From Martelella sp. NC20 (GTDB lineage Bacteria; Pseudomonadota; Alphaproteobacteria; Rhizobiales; Rhizobiaceae): DNA of 64,000 nucleotides. A program made the translations under genes and the position numbers. This document shows positions 26,469-35,211 of the stretch, one piece after another. The stretch lies in assembly GCF_013459645.1 (NCBI RefSeq), contig NZ_CP054861.1, positions 980,001-1,044,000 on the forward strand, given 5' to 3'. The number at the start of each line of letters is the position of its first letter. The first letter of the stretch is position 1. The notes beneath the pieces are model-generated. The model saw only the letters and a list, made by a program, of their open reading frames with translations, did not search any database and was not told the origin of the DNA.

Positions 26469-27688
26469 GAACGTCTCCGGTCGAGATAAAACACCAGCAG
26501 CCCGCCGGCAAAACCGGCGGCTGCGGAAAGGATAGCGGTTCCGGCGTAATCGGTCACCCTTGTGCCGAGCGCGAACTGCGCGGCCGCGATGCCGGCGCTG
26601 GCGAACATGTTGACCGAGATCAGCGAGGCGGCGAGGCCGGCCTTGTGGGCGATCAGGTTCTGCAGATAGGTCACCGGGATCGAGATGATCGCCGCCGCCC
26701 CGAGGCCGGCGATCCCGGTCAGCGCATAGGCCTGCCAGACCGCGGTGATATGGCCGAGCAGGAACAGATAGAGCGCGTAGATCACCGTACCGATAACGAA
26801 GATCGCAAGCTGCGGAACATAACGTTCGGCATAGCCCCAGCCGATGATGAACACGATCTCGAGGGCGGCGACGATGCCGACGAGCACGCCGACATCGGCA
26901 ACCGCGCCGCCGGCCTGATCGGTCACGATCAGCGGCAGCACCGCGGCGTTCATATGCAGCATGGCGGTGATCAGCGAGACCGCCAGCAGCCGCAGCCACA
27001 GGCCGCTGCCCGAAAACGCCGAGAACGCCCTGAAAAAGGGCTCCGTCGGCCGCACCCGGAGCGCCTTGTCCGGCTTTGCCATGCCGAAGGTAAACAGCAG
27101 AACGCAGACCAGGGCAGCGATGCCGGCGAACAGAAAGGCGGGCAGCATGTCGCGGCTTTCGGCGAGCGCGACGCCGACCACGCCCGGCACCAGCACCCAG
27201 GACAGCGACAGAACCGCCCTGACGCCGGAATTGATCGACGCCACTTCCGCCGAGGGGCGGTTTGCCGTTTCGGTGCGGACATTGGCGAACAGCAGCGGGT
27301 AGAGCGCCGTGAACAGCGGAATGAACATCACCTTCGCCAGCGCGAAGCTTGCGATCGAAGGCAGGAAATAGACGCCCGCGAAGCCCGCCACCCCCGCCAT
27401 GCCGCACAGAACCAGCGTCAGCCGGTAGCTGCCGAGCCGGTCGGTAAGGTTGCCGATCAGAACGCTTGCCGCCACCGAGATCAGCGCGCCCAGCGCCATC
27501 ACCAGCGCATAGGCCCGGTCGCTCATGCCGAGCTCCTGAATGCCGATGACCGAGAGATAGGGAGAGGTTGCAGCACCGGCGGTGCCAAAAAAGAAAATAC
27601 CCGCCGAGGAAATACGGATCGCCGGGTTTTTCAGGATGAGCGAGAATGTGTCGGGCATGAGCGTTTCGAGCCGTCGGAAAGGAGGCAT
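26465..27688 (-). CDS. MFS transporter, SetA/sugar-efflux-like
   Basis: 397-407 residues depending on start: ATG 27688 or ATG 27658 (MPDTFSLILKNPAIRIS); neither has a strong ribosome site. Twelve predicted helices; GALISVAASVLIGNLTDRLGSYRLTL is the MFS loop 2-3 motif and LLFANVRTETANRPSAEVASINSGVRAVLSLSWVLVPGVVGVAL resembles the SetA sugar-efflux group. It lies between the M81 gene (45 bp upstream) and cutC (4-bp overlap). Presumably moves the sugar or conjugate handled by the GH20 enzyme; import versus export is unclear. Confidence 0.86.
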   Translation of the reverse strand: MPPFRRLETLMPDTFSLILKNPAIRISSAGIFFFGTAGAATSPYLSVIGIQELGMSDRAYALVMALGALISVAASVLIGNLTDRLGSYRLTLVLCGMAGVAGFAGVYFLPSIASFALAKVMFIPLFTALYPLLFANVRTETANRPSAEVASINSGVRAVLSLSWVLVPGVVGVALAESRDMLPAFLFAGIAALVCVLLFTFGMAKPDKALRVRPTEPFFRAFSAFSGSGLWLRLLAVSLITAMLHMNAAVLPLIVTDQAGGAVADVGVLVGIVAALEIVFIIGWGYAERYVPQLAIFVIGTVIYALYLFLLGHITAVWQAYALTGIAGLGAAAIISIPVTYLQNLIAHKAGLAASLISVNMFASAGIAAAQFALGTRVTDYAGTAILSAAAGFAGGLLVFYLDRRRS

Positions 27689-27733
27689 TGGCGGGCCGGA
27701 ATCAATATCCGTGATCGGCCCCCGGCGAAAGCC

Positions 27734-29197
27734 TCACGCGCCGGCATCATGCGCCGCTCCCCACCGCTTCGAGGGGCGCGGTTTCGGCACATAGCCGAAA
27801 TCGCGCTGGAACGGATAGCATGGCGTGTGCCGCCTGAGATTGGGCAGGGACGCGATATCCTGATTGACGGCCCCATCGGTGAGCGCCATCAGGTTCGGGT
27901 TGGCGATGGGTGCCAACGCGGGCGACAGATAGCCGGACTTGACCACCAGCAGCCGCACCGCCTTCGGATCGAGCCCGAGCCGGGAAAAATCCTCGATAGT
28001 GTGGTAGGGACGCCGTCTTGCGGAAAGCACGATGGTGATGCCGCCGGCCACGACCACGGCCTGCCGCTCGTCGTCGCCTGCCGGATCATCGAGGCGGATA
28101 ATCCTGGCTGTCGCGGTCGCCGAAGGGCTATTTTCATCGAGCGTTCCGCCGATGAACAGGTCGAGGACCGCGCCTTCGCCGGCCGCAAAGCACTCTTCCA
28201 CGGCAGGACGGTCGGCAATGCCGGCGATCAGGGCATCGTCGAAACCGCGTTCGATCAGCGCCACCAGCACATCGGCGCGGTCGCCAACGCCGCCGCCGGT
28301 GGGATTGTCGCCGGAATCGGCAAGGATGACCGGTTTCGTGTCCGCCTTTTCCGCAATGTCGAGCATCTCGTCCAGCGGCCCCGTAACGGGCCCGAAGGAA
28401 AAATCGTCGCGGGCGTTCCAGTAGGACAGCGCGATTTCCGCCGCCGCCTTTTCCGCCGCGACCCAATCGGTCGCCGTCACCACGGCGCAAGCGGTTGCGC
28501 GCGGCTCGTCGGCCCAGACATAGCCGACCATCAGATTGGCGTCCCATATGCCCTCGCGGGCGTCGATCTCGGGAAGCCCGCGGTAGAGCGAGGCGGCTGG
28601 CTCGTCCTCGGTCGAGGTCCGCTCGCCCGGCAGCAGCACCGGAACGGGCGCCCAGATCACGCCGGGGCGGACCCCGGCTTCCAGCGCTTTCACCAGCATC
28701 GAATATGCCCTGACCATGGTCTCGCGCACATCGATATGCGGCGCGGTGCGATAGCCGGCGAATATGTCGATCCGGTCGATGATCGTCTGGCTGACATTGC
28801 CGTGGAGATCGTAGGAGACGGCGATCGGGCAATCCTCGCCCACCGTTTCGCGCGCCGCCGAGATCCAGTCAGCCTCGGCATCGTCCATGCCTTCGACATT
28901 CATCGCGCCATGCATGGCGAGATAGAGCCCGTCGAGCGGCAGGCTTGCCTGCAACCGCTCCAGGAAATCGGCCTTGAAGGCCTGATAGGTTTTGGCCGAG
29001 ACCGGGCCGCCGGGCACGGCGCGAGCATGGAGCAGCGGCAGGATTTCGACATTGCCCGCGTCCCGCAGGAAGCTGAAATAATCTGCCTGCGCCAGGTCGT
29101 CTCCGGCGAGAACCCGGAAATTTTCCGCCTGCATCAGCGCCGGGTTGCCGGTTGAACACTCGGTGTGGATACCGCCGACGGCGATCCTGAATGTCAT
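27734..29197 (-). CDS. M81 family metallopeptidase (MlrC-like), copy 1
   Basis: 487 residues. MlrC in sphingomonads opens linear microcystin peptides; most homologues have no known substrate. N-terminal M81 domain: IAVGGIHTECSTGN, YLAMHGAMNVEGMDDAEADW, YDLHGN (Asp130, His132) and YRTAPHIDVRETM (His154) supply the expected zinc ligands. C-terminal MlrC domain: LADSGDNPTGGGVGDRADVL (293-310). No signal peptide, so cytoplasmic. ATG at 29197 is 7 bp past the GH20 stop, with GAGG overlapping that stop, so the two are coupled. A divergent second copy lies at 32762-34258. Confidence 0.92.
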   Translation of the reverse strand: MTFRIAVGGIHTECSTGNPALMQAENFRVLAGDDLAQADYFSFLRDAGNVEILPLLHARAVPGGPVSAKTYQAFKADFLERLQASLPLDGLYLAMHGAMNVEGMDDAEADWISAARETVGEDCPIAVSYDLHGNVSQTIIDRIDIFAGYRTAPHIDVRETMVRAYSMLVKALEAGVRPGVIWAPVPVLLPGERTSTEDEPAASLYRGLPEIDAREGIWDANLMVGYVWADEPRATACAVVTATDWVAAEKAAAEIALSYWNARDDFSFGPVTGPLDEMLDIAEKADTKPVILADSGDNPTGGGVGDRADVLVALIERGFDDALIAGIADRPAVEECFAAGEGAVLDLFIGGTLDENSPSATATARIIRLDDPAGDDERQAVVVAGGITIVLSARRRPYHTIEDFSRLGLDPKAVRLLVVKSGYLSPALAPIANPNLMALTDGAVNQDIASLPNLRRHTPCYPFQRDFGYVPKPRPSKRWGAAHDAGA

Positions 29198-29204
29198 GAT
29201 GGCC

Positions 29205-31136
29205 TCACAGTTTCGGGCTTGCGGGGGCAAGGGCTGCAAACCGCAGCCAGTTCTTGTTCGCCTTCGGCGTCCACCCGGCCTCGGCGACCGCCGAGATCCG
29301 CGGGAACACGAGATGGTTGAAATAGCCGCGCGACAGGAAGTGCTCGCTCCAGATGCAGGACTGGACGCCGCGCATCTTCTGCTTCAGCTCCTCGGGGAAA
29401 TCGCCCTCGGCCTCGTAATGATAGCTGTGCTCGGGCGGCACGGTGCCGGCCCAGCTTGCGCCCGGCTCCTGAAACGCCTCGTCCTGCACCATGTCGAGGT
29501 AATAGGCCTGACCGGGCGTCATCACCACATCATAGCCGTCCTTCGCGAGCGCGATGCCGACCTCGGGCTTCTGCCACGCCATCAGCAGCGTGCCCTCGCG
29601 CGCAACCCCGCCGCCATGGGAGACCTCGTCCCAGCCGGCAAGCGTCCTGCCGCGCTCGGCGAGCATGGTCTGGATGCGCTTCATGAAATAGGACTGCAGC
29701 CCGAACGTGCCGTCGATCCCTTCCTTCTCCATCAGCGCCCGGGCAAGCGGCGAGGCGAGCCAGGTGTTGCCGGCCACCTCGTCGCCGCCGATATGGATGT
29801 AGCGGGCTGGGAACAGCGCGACCATCTCGTCGAACACCGTGCCGAGGAACACATAGGTTTCCTCGATCGCCGGGTTCAGCGCATTGTTCGGAAAGCCCTG
29901 CACCGAGTGATAGCTCTCCGGCGCTTCCTGCCCGTCGGCAAGTTCCGGGAGGGCGGCAAGCGCCGCGGTCGCGTGGCCGGGGATATCGACTTCCGGAATG
30001 ATCTCGATACCGAGCGAGGCCGCATGCGCGACCACGGCGCGGACATCGTCCTGGGTGTAGAAGCCCCGGACCGGTTCGGCGCCATTGCCGAGCTGCGGCG
30101 GCATTTTCGTTCCCGGCGCGCGGGTGGCGCCGATTTCGGTGAGTTCCGGATAGGCCCTGATCTCCAGCCGCCAGGCCTCGTCATCGGTCAGGTGCCAGTG
30201 GAAGATGTTCATCCGGTGCCAGGCGAGGATATCGAGGAGGCGCAGCACATCGGCGGTCTGGTAGAATTGCCGCGAGACATCGAGATGGGTGCCGCGCCAG
30301 CCATAGCGCGGCGCGTCGTCGATCGTGCCGGAGGCCGGGAACCGGAAGGCCGAGCCTTTTTCGCGGGCGGCGGACAGCATCTGCGCCAGAACGGTCAGCG
30401 CGTATTGCCGGCCGGTGGCGGTCGCCGCGCGGATCGCGATCCTGTCGCCGAAGCGGATCGAATAGGATTCTTTTCCCATGCTCGTATCGGTCGCGAACGT
30501 CACCGCCCTGCCGCCTTCGACAGGCGCGAGGCTGAACGGCACATGCCCGCCTTCAAACAGCCGCGCAAACAGCGAAATCACGGCATCGACCGACTTCAGA
30601 GCCTCAAGGGCGGTGCCACCGGCGGGATAGAGCGCTACCGGCGGCGTCTCCCCCGGTTCGAGCGCGAGCGACGCCGGCCAGGGCAGGATGAACCAGGGCT
30701 CATCGCATTTTCCGTCCGGCAGCAGCGGTCGCGGGCGTTCGGCCACGCCGCCGGCCAGCATCAGGTCGTCGCAGGCGACGTCGACATAGCGATCGCCCTC
30801 AAGGATCAGGAAAGCGGACTTGGCGCCGTCGGTGCGGTGCTTGGCCGGGCGCGTCAGCCCGATCACCGAGAATTCCCAGGATTCGCCGGGCTGAAGCACA
30901 AGGTCGTCCGGGGCCCGGAATGCGTGATAATTGGCATTGCGCTGCACGAAAACGGCATTTTCGAACACCGAGGCGCCGCTCACGCGGGTGAGCGAGGTAT
31001 AGGCGAGCGAAAACCCGGAAATCGGCGCGTCGGAGAGATTGACGAGGCGGAAATCGAAGGCCCCGGTCGGATCGCCTGCCACCGGACGCCATGAGTTTTC
31101 GAGACGGAATGCGGAACTGGACGCGGCGTTGGTCAT
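29205..31136 (-). CDS. Beta-N-acetylhexosaminidase, glycoside hydrolase family 20, cytoplasmic
   Basis: 643 residues. GH20 enzymes release terminal GlcNAc or GalNAc by substrate-assisted catalysis. An N-terminal beta-sandwich of about 130 residues and a GH20b domain precede the barrel, which begins near YGWRGTHLDVSRQFY; MNIFHWHLTDDEAWRLEI, IPEVDIPGHATAALAALPEL and the catalytic pair in YIHIGGDEVAGNTW (Asp452-Glu453) are intact; YYLDM and IWSEHF also match. There is no signal peptide, unlike most periplasmic or secreted homologues, so the substrate must first be imported. ATG preceded by GAGGGG. First gene of the operon under the RpiR regulator. Confidence 0.95.
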   Translation of the reverse strand: MTNAASSSAFRLENSWRPVAGDPTGAFDFRLVNLSDAPISGFSLAYTSLTRVSGASVFENAVFVQRNANYHAFRAPDDLVLQPGESWEFSVIGLTRPAKHRTDGAKSAFLILEGDRYVDVACDDLMLAGGVAERPRPLLPDGKCDEPWFILPWPASLALEPGETPPVALYPAGGTALEALKSVDAVISLFARLFEGGHVPFSLAPVEGGRAVTFATDTSMGKESYSIRFGDRIAIRAATATGRQYALTVLAQMLSAAREKGSAFRFPASGTIDDAPRYGWRGTHLDVSRQFYQTADVLRLLDILAWHRMNIFHWHLTDDEAWRLEIRAYPELTEIGATRAPGTKMPPQLGNGAEPVRGFYTQDDVRAVVAHAASLGIEIIPEVDIPGHATAALAALPELADGQEAPESYHSVQGFPNNALNPAIEETYVFLGTVFDEMVALFPARYIHIGGDEVAGNTWLASPLARALMEKEGIDGTFGLQSYFMKRIQTMLAERGRTLAGWDEVSHGGGVAREGTLLMAWQKPEVGIALAKDGYDVVMTPGQAYYLDMVQDEAFQEPGASWAGTVPPEHSYHYEAEGDFPEELKQKMRGVQSCIWSEHFLSRGYFNHLVFPRISAVAEAGWTPKANKNWLRFAALAPASPKL

Positions 31137-31187
31137 GGACCCCTCTTTTTAAGCATGTGTCGGTTCGGTGTTGCCGCGCGAAAAAAA

Positions 31188-32087
31188 TCAGTCGCCGAGA
31201 AGCTGACTGTCTTCCTTGTCGCGGTGAAGGACGAGTTGGGTTTTGATGTTGCGGAGCGTGACGGCGGCATGGTCGCGGGTGCGGTAGGCGACCAGATTGG
31301 CGAGAATGTCGATTGCCGCCATATAGGCAAAGCGGGTCGAAGTCGGGCGGAAGATGTTTTCCCCCTCCGGCAGGTCGATGCCGATGACGCAATCGGCGGC
31401 CCTGGCGACAACGCTGTCGCTCTGGGTCAGCGCCACCGTCTTCAGCCCCGCCCTGCTGGCGATCTCGAGCGTGCGGGCAAGCTCGTGGTTGCGGCCCGAA
31501 AACGAGGAGCCGACGATCACGTCCCCGGCATCGGCGGCGGCCGTCATCATCAGTTGCATCGAATGGTCTGCGCTGGCGGTGATCTGCTTGCCGAGCCTGA
31601 ACAGCCGGTTCTGCAGTTCCGAGGCGATCATCGAAGAATTGCCGCCCGCGCCGAAGGCATAGATCATTCGTGCATCGGCGATCATGGCCGACGCCTTCTC
31701 GACCGCGTCGAGATCGAGCGCGCGATGCATCAGGAACAATGCGTTCTGCGCCTTGGTGATGACATCGGCGGCAACTTCGGATGCGCCGGAGCTTCTGGCC
31801 TCCGGGTTGAGATAGCGCACCCCGACATAGGCGGTCTTGGCGAGCTGAACCTTGAAATCGGCGAAGTTCTGGCACGACAGTCGCCGGCAGAAACGGGTCA
31901 CCGTCGGCGCCGAAACCCCGGCGCGCTCGGCGAGCTCCACAATCGAGGCATTGACCGCGAAATCGAACTCGTTGAGCAGGATATCGCAGATGCGCCTTTC
32001 GGCCTGCGAAAACTGGGCCTGCTGTTCCTGTAGAACCGCGAAAATATCCATGTCCTGCGACACTCTCCCTTTACCGGCGCGGGCCAT
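31188..32087 (-). CDS. RpiR/MurR family transcriptional regulator with SIS domain
   Basis: Up to 299 residues (alternative ATG at 32051). N-terminal HTH_6 domain FSQAERRICDILLNEFDFAVNASIVELAERAGVSAPTVTRFCRRLSCQNFADFK, then a sugar-isomerase (SIS) domain with YAFGAGGNSSMIASELQNRLFRLG and VIVGSSFSGRNHELARTLEIASRAGLKTVALT, which binds phosphosugars in this family. It lies 51 bp upstream of the GH20 gene on the same strand, so it likely heads and controls that operon in response to an amino-sugar derivative. The AT-rich 163-bp region upstream is shared with the divergent SnoaL-like gene. Confidence 0.92.
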   Translation of the reverse strand: MARAGKGRVSQDMDIFAVLQEQQAQFSQAERRICDILLNEFDFAVNASIVELAERAGVSAPTVTRFCRRLSCQNFADFKVQLAKTAYVGVRYLNPEARSSGASEVAADVITKAQNALFLMHRALDLDAVEKASAMIADARMIYAFGAGGNSSMIASELQNRLFRLGKQITASADHSMQLMMTAAADAGDVIVGSSFSGRNHELARTLEIASRAGLKTVALTQSDSVVARAADCVIGIDLPEGENIFRPTSTRFAYMAAIDILANLVAYRTRDHAAVTLRNIKTQLVLHRDKEDSQLLGD

Positions 32088-32164
32088 CCCCGAATCTACG
32101 CCAGCTTATCCCAAAACCGAAGGTTTCAGGATGGTCGGGTTATGCAAATTATTTTCTTTATTCG

Positions 32165-32193
32165 TTGACATGGCACCATAAAAACGGTCTTCT
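32165..32193 (+). promoter_or_regulatory. Possible promoter in the AT-rich RpiR/SnoaL divergent region
   Basis: A perfect TTGACA (32165-32170) faces the SnoaL-like and second M81 genes, with only a weak -10 (TCTTCT) 17 bp on. The surrounding 32120-32245 is much richer in A/T than the flanking genes (runs such as GAAAAAAATTTAGAC), as expected for the divergent control region; no clear RpiR palindrome is visible. Confidence 0.35.
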
Positions 32194-32250
32194 GGCTAGA
32201 GAAAATCCCCATTTACGAAAAAAATTTAGACAATTAGACAAGCGGCTCAA

Positions 32251-32727
32251 ATGCGTGATCCTTTCGCCAACCCTTTCTCCGACCAAGACCGGCGCGCGAT
32301 CTGGGACATGCTGGTGCCGCGCGATATCGACGCCTTTCTCGCCGCCGACTGGTCGATGGTCGCCGATGATTTCGTCACGATCGGTTTCTTCGCGATCGAT
32401 GCCGGAAAGAACAGGCATCCGGACGACTGGCGGCTCGGCTTCCCCGATCTCGATCATTACCGCGATGAATGGCTGCGCCAGGCGCGGGCATTCGCCAGCG
32501 GCCAATATGCCGACGATCCGCGCGCCGCGATCTTCAACGCCACACGACTGGAACAGATCGAGATTTCCGGCGACGGCGCGCTGGTGCGCAAGAAATTCGA
32601 TGGCGGCATCAAACGGGCCGATGGCGGATTTGACAGCATGAACTGGCAGACGCTTTATTACTGTCGGCGCGAGGACGGCCGCTGGAAGATCGCCGGCTTT
32701 ACCGGCTACCTGCCGCATCCGTTTTGA
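32251..32727 (+). CDS. SnoaL/NTF2-like hypothetical protein
   Basis: 158 residues without a signal peptide. Length and the pattern of a helical N-terminus (DIDAFLAADWSMVADDFV) followed by strands ending in WKIAGFTGYLPHPF resemble the NTF2/SnoaL-like fold, which includes small isomerases, cyclases and hydrolases as well as binding proteins. No catalytic motif can be assigned. It lies 34 bp upstream of the second M81 gene and divergent from the RpiR gene, so the two proteins probably act together. Function unknown. Confidence 0.75.
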   Translation: MRDPFANPFSDQDRRAIWDMLVPRDIDAFLAADWSMVADDFVTIGFFAIDAGKNRHPDDWRLGFPDLDHYRDEWLRQARAFASGQYADDPRAAIFNATRLEQIEISGDGALVRKKFDGGIKRADGGFDSMNWQTLYYCRREDGRWKIAGFTGYLPHPF

Positions 32728-32761
32728 TCGGACACTGACGGGCGGCAGGGAGGAACGGAAA

Positions 32762-34258
32762 ATGCGGATATTCACGGCGGCGCTGGCAACCGAGTCCAAC
32801 ACGTTCTCGCCGATCTGCATCGATCGCTCGGCCTTCATCGCCTCGTTTTACGCCCCGCCCGGCCAACATCCGGCAACGCCGACGCTCTGCACCGCGCCGA
32901 TCACGGTCGGCCGCGCGTTTGCGCGTGCGCGGAATTTCGAGCTGATCGAGGGCAGCGCCGCCTGGGCCGATCCCGCCGGCCTTGTCAACCGCCAGGCCTA
33001 TGAGGGCCTGCGCGACGAAATCCTCGATCAGTTGAAGGCCGCCCTGCCGGTCGATGCCGTGGTGCTTGGCCTGCACGGGGCGATGGTGGCCGCCGGCTAC
33101 CCCGATCCCGAGGGCGATCTGCTGTCGCGCATAAGGGACATGGTCGGGCCGGACGTGCTGGTCTGCGCCGAGCTCGACCCGCACAGCCACCTGACCGCCA
33201 AACGGGTGGCGGCCGCCGATTTCTTCGTCGCCTTCAAGGAATTCCCCCATACCGATTTCGTCGAGCGCGCGGGCGATCTGTGGCGGATCGCGCTCGATAC
33301 GCTGGAAGGCCGGGTGAAGCCGGTGATGTCGGTGTTCGACTGTCGCATGATCGACGTCTATCCGACCTCGCGCGATCCGATGCGCGGCTTCGTCGACCGG
33401 CTGATCTCGCTGGAAAAGGCTGATCCGGATATCCTGTCGCTGTCGGTGATCCACGGCTTCATGGCGGGCGACGTGCCGGAAATGGGCACGAAAATGATCG
33501 CGGTCACCAATGGCAATCCGGCAAAGGGTGCCCGGCTGGCGCGCGAACTCGGCATGGCGCTTTTCGAAAAGCGCGGCACCTTCCGCATGCCGGAGATCGA
33601 CGAGCGCCAGGCCGTGCGCCAGGCGCTGCGTTCGGAAAACCATCCCGTGGTGATCGCCGATATGTGGGACAATCCCGGCGGCGGCACGGCGGGCGACGCC
33701 ACTGTGGTGCTGGCCGAACTGCTGCGCCAGGGTGCGACCAATACCGCGGTCGGCACGATCTGGGATCCGGTCGCCGTCAGCATCGCCATGGCCGCCGGCG
33801 AAGGCGCGGAGATCCCGCTGCGCATCGGGGCGAAATCGGCGCCGGGCACCGGCGCGCCGATCGATGGCATCGTCCGGGTCGAAAACATCAACCCGCACGC
33901 CGAAATGCGCTTCGGCGACAGTATCGTGCCGTTCGGCCCGGCGGTGACGGTGAGGCTCGACGGCATCGAGATCATCCTCAACACCGTGCGCGCGCAAAGC
34001 TACGACCCCTCGCTGTTCTCAGTGATGGGGATCGATCCGCTCAAAAAGGACATTCTGGTCATCAAATCGACCAATCATTTCCACGCGGCGTTCTCGCGGA
34101 TTTCCAGAGAGATCATCTACTGCTCGGCCGGTACGCCCTATCCCAACAATCCCGCGCTCACCGCCTATAAGCACGCGCCACGCGACATCTGGCCGATGGC
34201 GGACGATCCGCATGGGCTCGGCGCGGCGGAGGCCAGTGTCGGTTCGGGCGAAGCGTGA
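32762..34258 (+). CDS. M81 family metallopeptidase (MlrC-like), copy 2
   Basis: 498 residues; ALATESNTFSPI opens the M81 domain, then VLGLHGAMVAAGYPDPEGDLL, ELDPHSHLT (Asp139, His141) and FKEFPHTDFVERA (His163) give the zinc site, and IADMWDNPGGGTAGDATVVL (299-317) marks the C-terminal MlrC domain. No signal peptide. It is only distantly similar to copy 1 at 27734-29197: the motif order is the same but residues between motifs differ widely, so this is not a recent duplication. GGGAGGAACGGAAA precedes the ATG. Convergent with the SDR-ligase operon. Confidence 0.92.
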   Translation: MRIFTAALATESNTFSPICIDRSAFIASFYAPPGQHPATPTLCTAPITVGRAFARARNFELIEGSAAWADPAGLVNRQAYEGLRDEILDQLKAALPVDAVVLGLHGAMVAAGYPDPEGDLLSRIRDMVGPDVLVCAELDPHSHLTAKRVAAADFFVAFKEFPHTDFVERAGDLWRIALDTLEGRVKPVMSVFDCRMIDVYPTSRDPMRGFVDRLISLEKADPDILSLSVIHGFMAGDVPEMGTKMIAVTNGNPAKGARLARELGMALFEKRGTFRMPEIDERQAVRQALRSENHPVVIADMWDNPGGGTAGDATVVLAELLRQGATNTAVGTIWDPVAVSIAMAAGEGAEIPLRIGAKSAPGTGAPIDGIVRVENINPHAEMRFGDSIVPFGPAVTVRLDGIEIILNTVRAQSYDPSLFSVMGIDPLKKDILVIKSTNHFHAAFSRISREIIYCSAGTPYPNNPALTAYKHAPRDIWPMADDPHGLGAAEASVGSGEA

Positions 34259-34365
34259 GGGCTTTGCGGCCTTGCTCCGCGTGCTTGCGGCGCCTGCGGG
34301 AGAGATACGCCGAAAAGAGGGTGAAGCAGTACGTCAAATCGTAAGGGCTTTTGTGGGGGTAGACT

Positions 34366-34414
34366 CCCCCCTCACTGTCGCTGTCGCGACATCTCTCCCC
34401 TCCGGGGCGAGAAG
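34366..34414. repeat. Palindromic intergenic repeat, family A, divergent copy
   Basis: CCCCCTCACTG, an inner GTCGCTGTCGCGAC, CATCTCTCCCC and TCCGGGGCGAGAAG share the frame of the 18-kb copies (CCCTCA .. CTCCCC .. GGGGCGAG) with a different loop. Just before it, GGGGG-TAGACT-CCCCC can form a short hairpin. This is the 197-bp convergent gap between M81 copy 2 and the SDR operon; nothing else recognised there. Confidence 0.6.
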
Positions 34415-34455
34415 ATTGGCGGGCTATGCGGCCCGATTCCGGCTGGATCGTTGCC

Positions 34456-35211
34456 CTACAGATGCCTGCCCTCATCGACCGGGACGACGATGCCGGTGGA
34501 ACTCGTCAGCAGGCAGGCGCAGGCGATGATTGCCCGGGCGACATCGTCCGGCGTGGTGATCCTGGCAAGCGGCAGCGTTTTTGCCATCGCCTCCAGCCGT
34601 TCGCGCGGGCGGCCCGGCACGAAACCGGTATCGACCCCGGCGGGCGAGACCGAGAACACCCGGATTTCCGGCGCGAGCGCCTTGGCAAGGCCGATGGTGA
34701 GCGAATCGAGCCCGGCCTTGGCCGCGCAATAGGCAAGGTTGCTGCCCACCCCGGTGCGCGCCGCAATCGAGGACACGTTGACGACGGCTGCGTCTTTCCC
34801 GCGCGACAGAAGCGGGCGGAAGGCGCGGACCATGGCGAACGGGCCGCGCAGGTTCACCTGCGTGATCCGGTCGAACAACTCGTCGGTGAGCCCGTCGAGA
34901 TCACCCGCCGGCACGACTTCGGTGGCGCCGCCATTGTTGACCAGCAGGTCGATTGCGCCGAAATGCGCCTCCACGTCGGCGGCGGCCTCCGCGATACTGT
35001 CGGCCTCCTCGATTGCGATCCGGAGCGCCATGTGACCCTCGCCCGGCAGGGACGCCGCCAGCGCTTCGGCCTTTTCGCGATTGCCGTGAAAGCCGATCAC
35101 GATCGTCGCGCCCAGCGCCGCCAGCCGCTCCGCGGTCGCCCGGCCGATGCCGCCGCTGGCCCCGGTGATGACGGCGACGCGGGGACGGACCGGCAATGTG
35201 TCGTCGCTCAT
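34456..35211 (-). CDS. SDR family oxidoreductase
   Basis: 251-residue short-chain dehydrogenase: VITGASGGIGRATAERL, LVNNGGATEV (NNG), catalytic VNVSSIAARTG and YCAAKAGLDSLT, then VSPAGVDTGFVPG and the C-terminal end SSTGIVVPVDEGRHL. The ATG overlaps the ligase stop as ATGA. Last gene of the operon that starts with the DUF6282 gene; with an acyl-CoA ligase and a MaoC hydratase it could be the 3-hydroxyacyl-CoA dehydrogenase step (inference). Confidence 0.92.
   Translation of the reverse strand: MSDDTLPVRPRVAVITGASGGIGRATAERLAALGATIVIGFHGNREKAEALAASLPGEGHMALRIAIEEADSIAEAAADVEAHFGAIDLLVNNGGATEVVPAGDLDGLTDELFDRITQVNLRGPFAMVRAFRPLLSRGKDAAVVNVSSIAARTGVGSNLAYCAAKAGLDSLTIGLAKALAPEIRVFSVSPAGVDTGFVPGRPRERLEAMAKTLPLARITTPDDVARAIIACACLLTSSTGIVVPVDEGRHL

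Noticed and set aside
25758..27407. An apparent 549-residue fusion of an Arg/Gly-rich N-terminus to CutC
   Set aside because: The upstream part is the MFS gene read in a wrong frame. CutC has its own ATG at 26468 in an ATGA overlap with the MFS stop.
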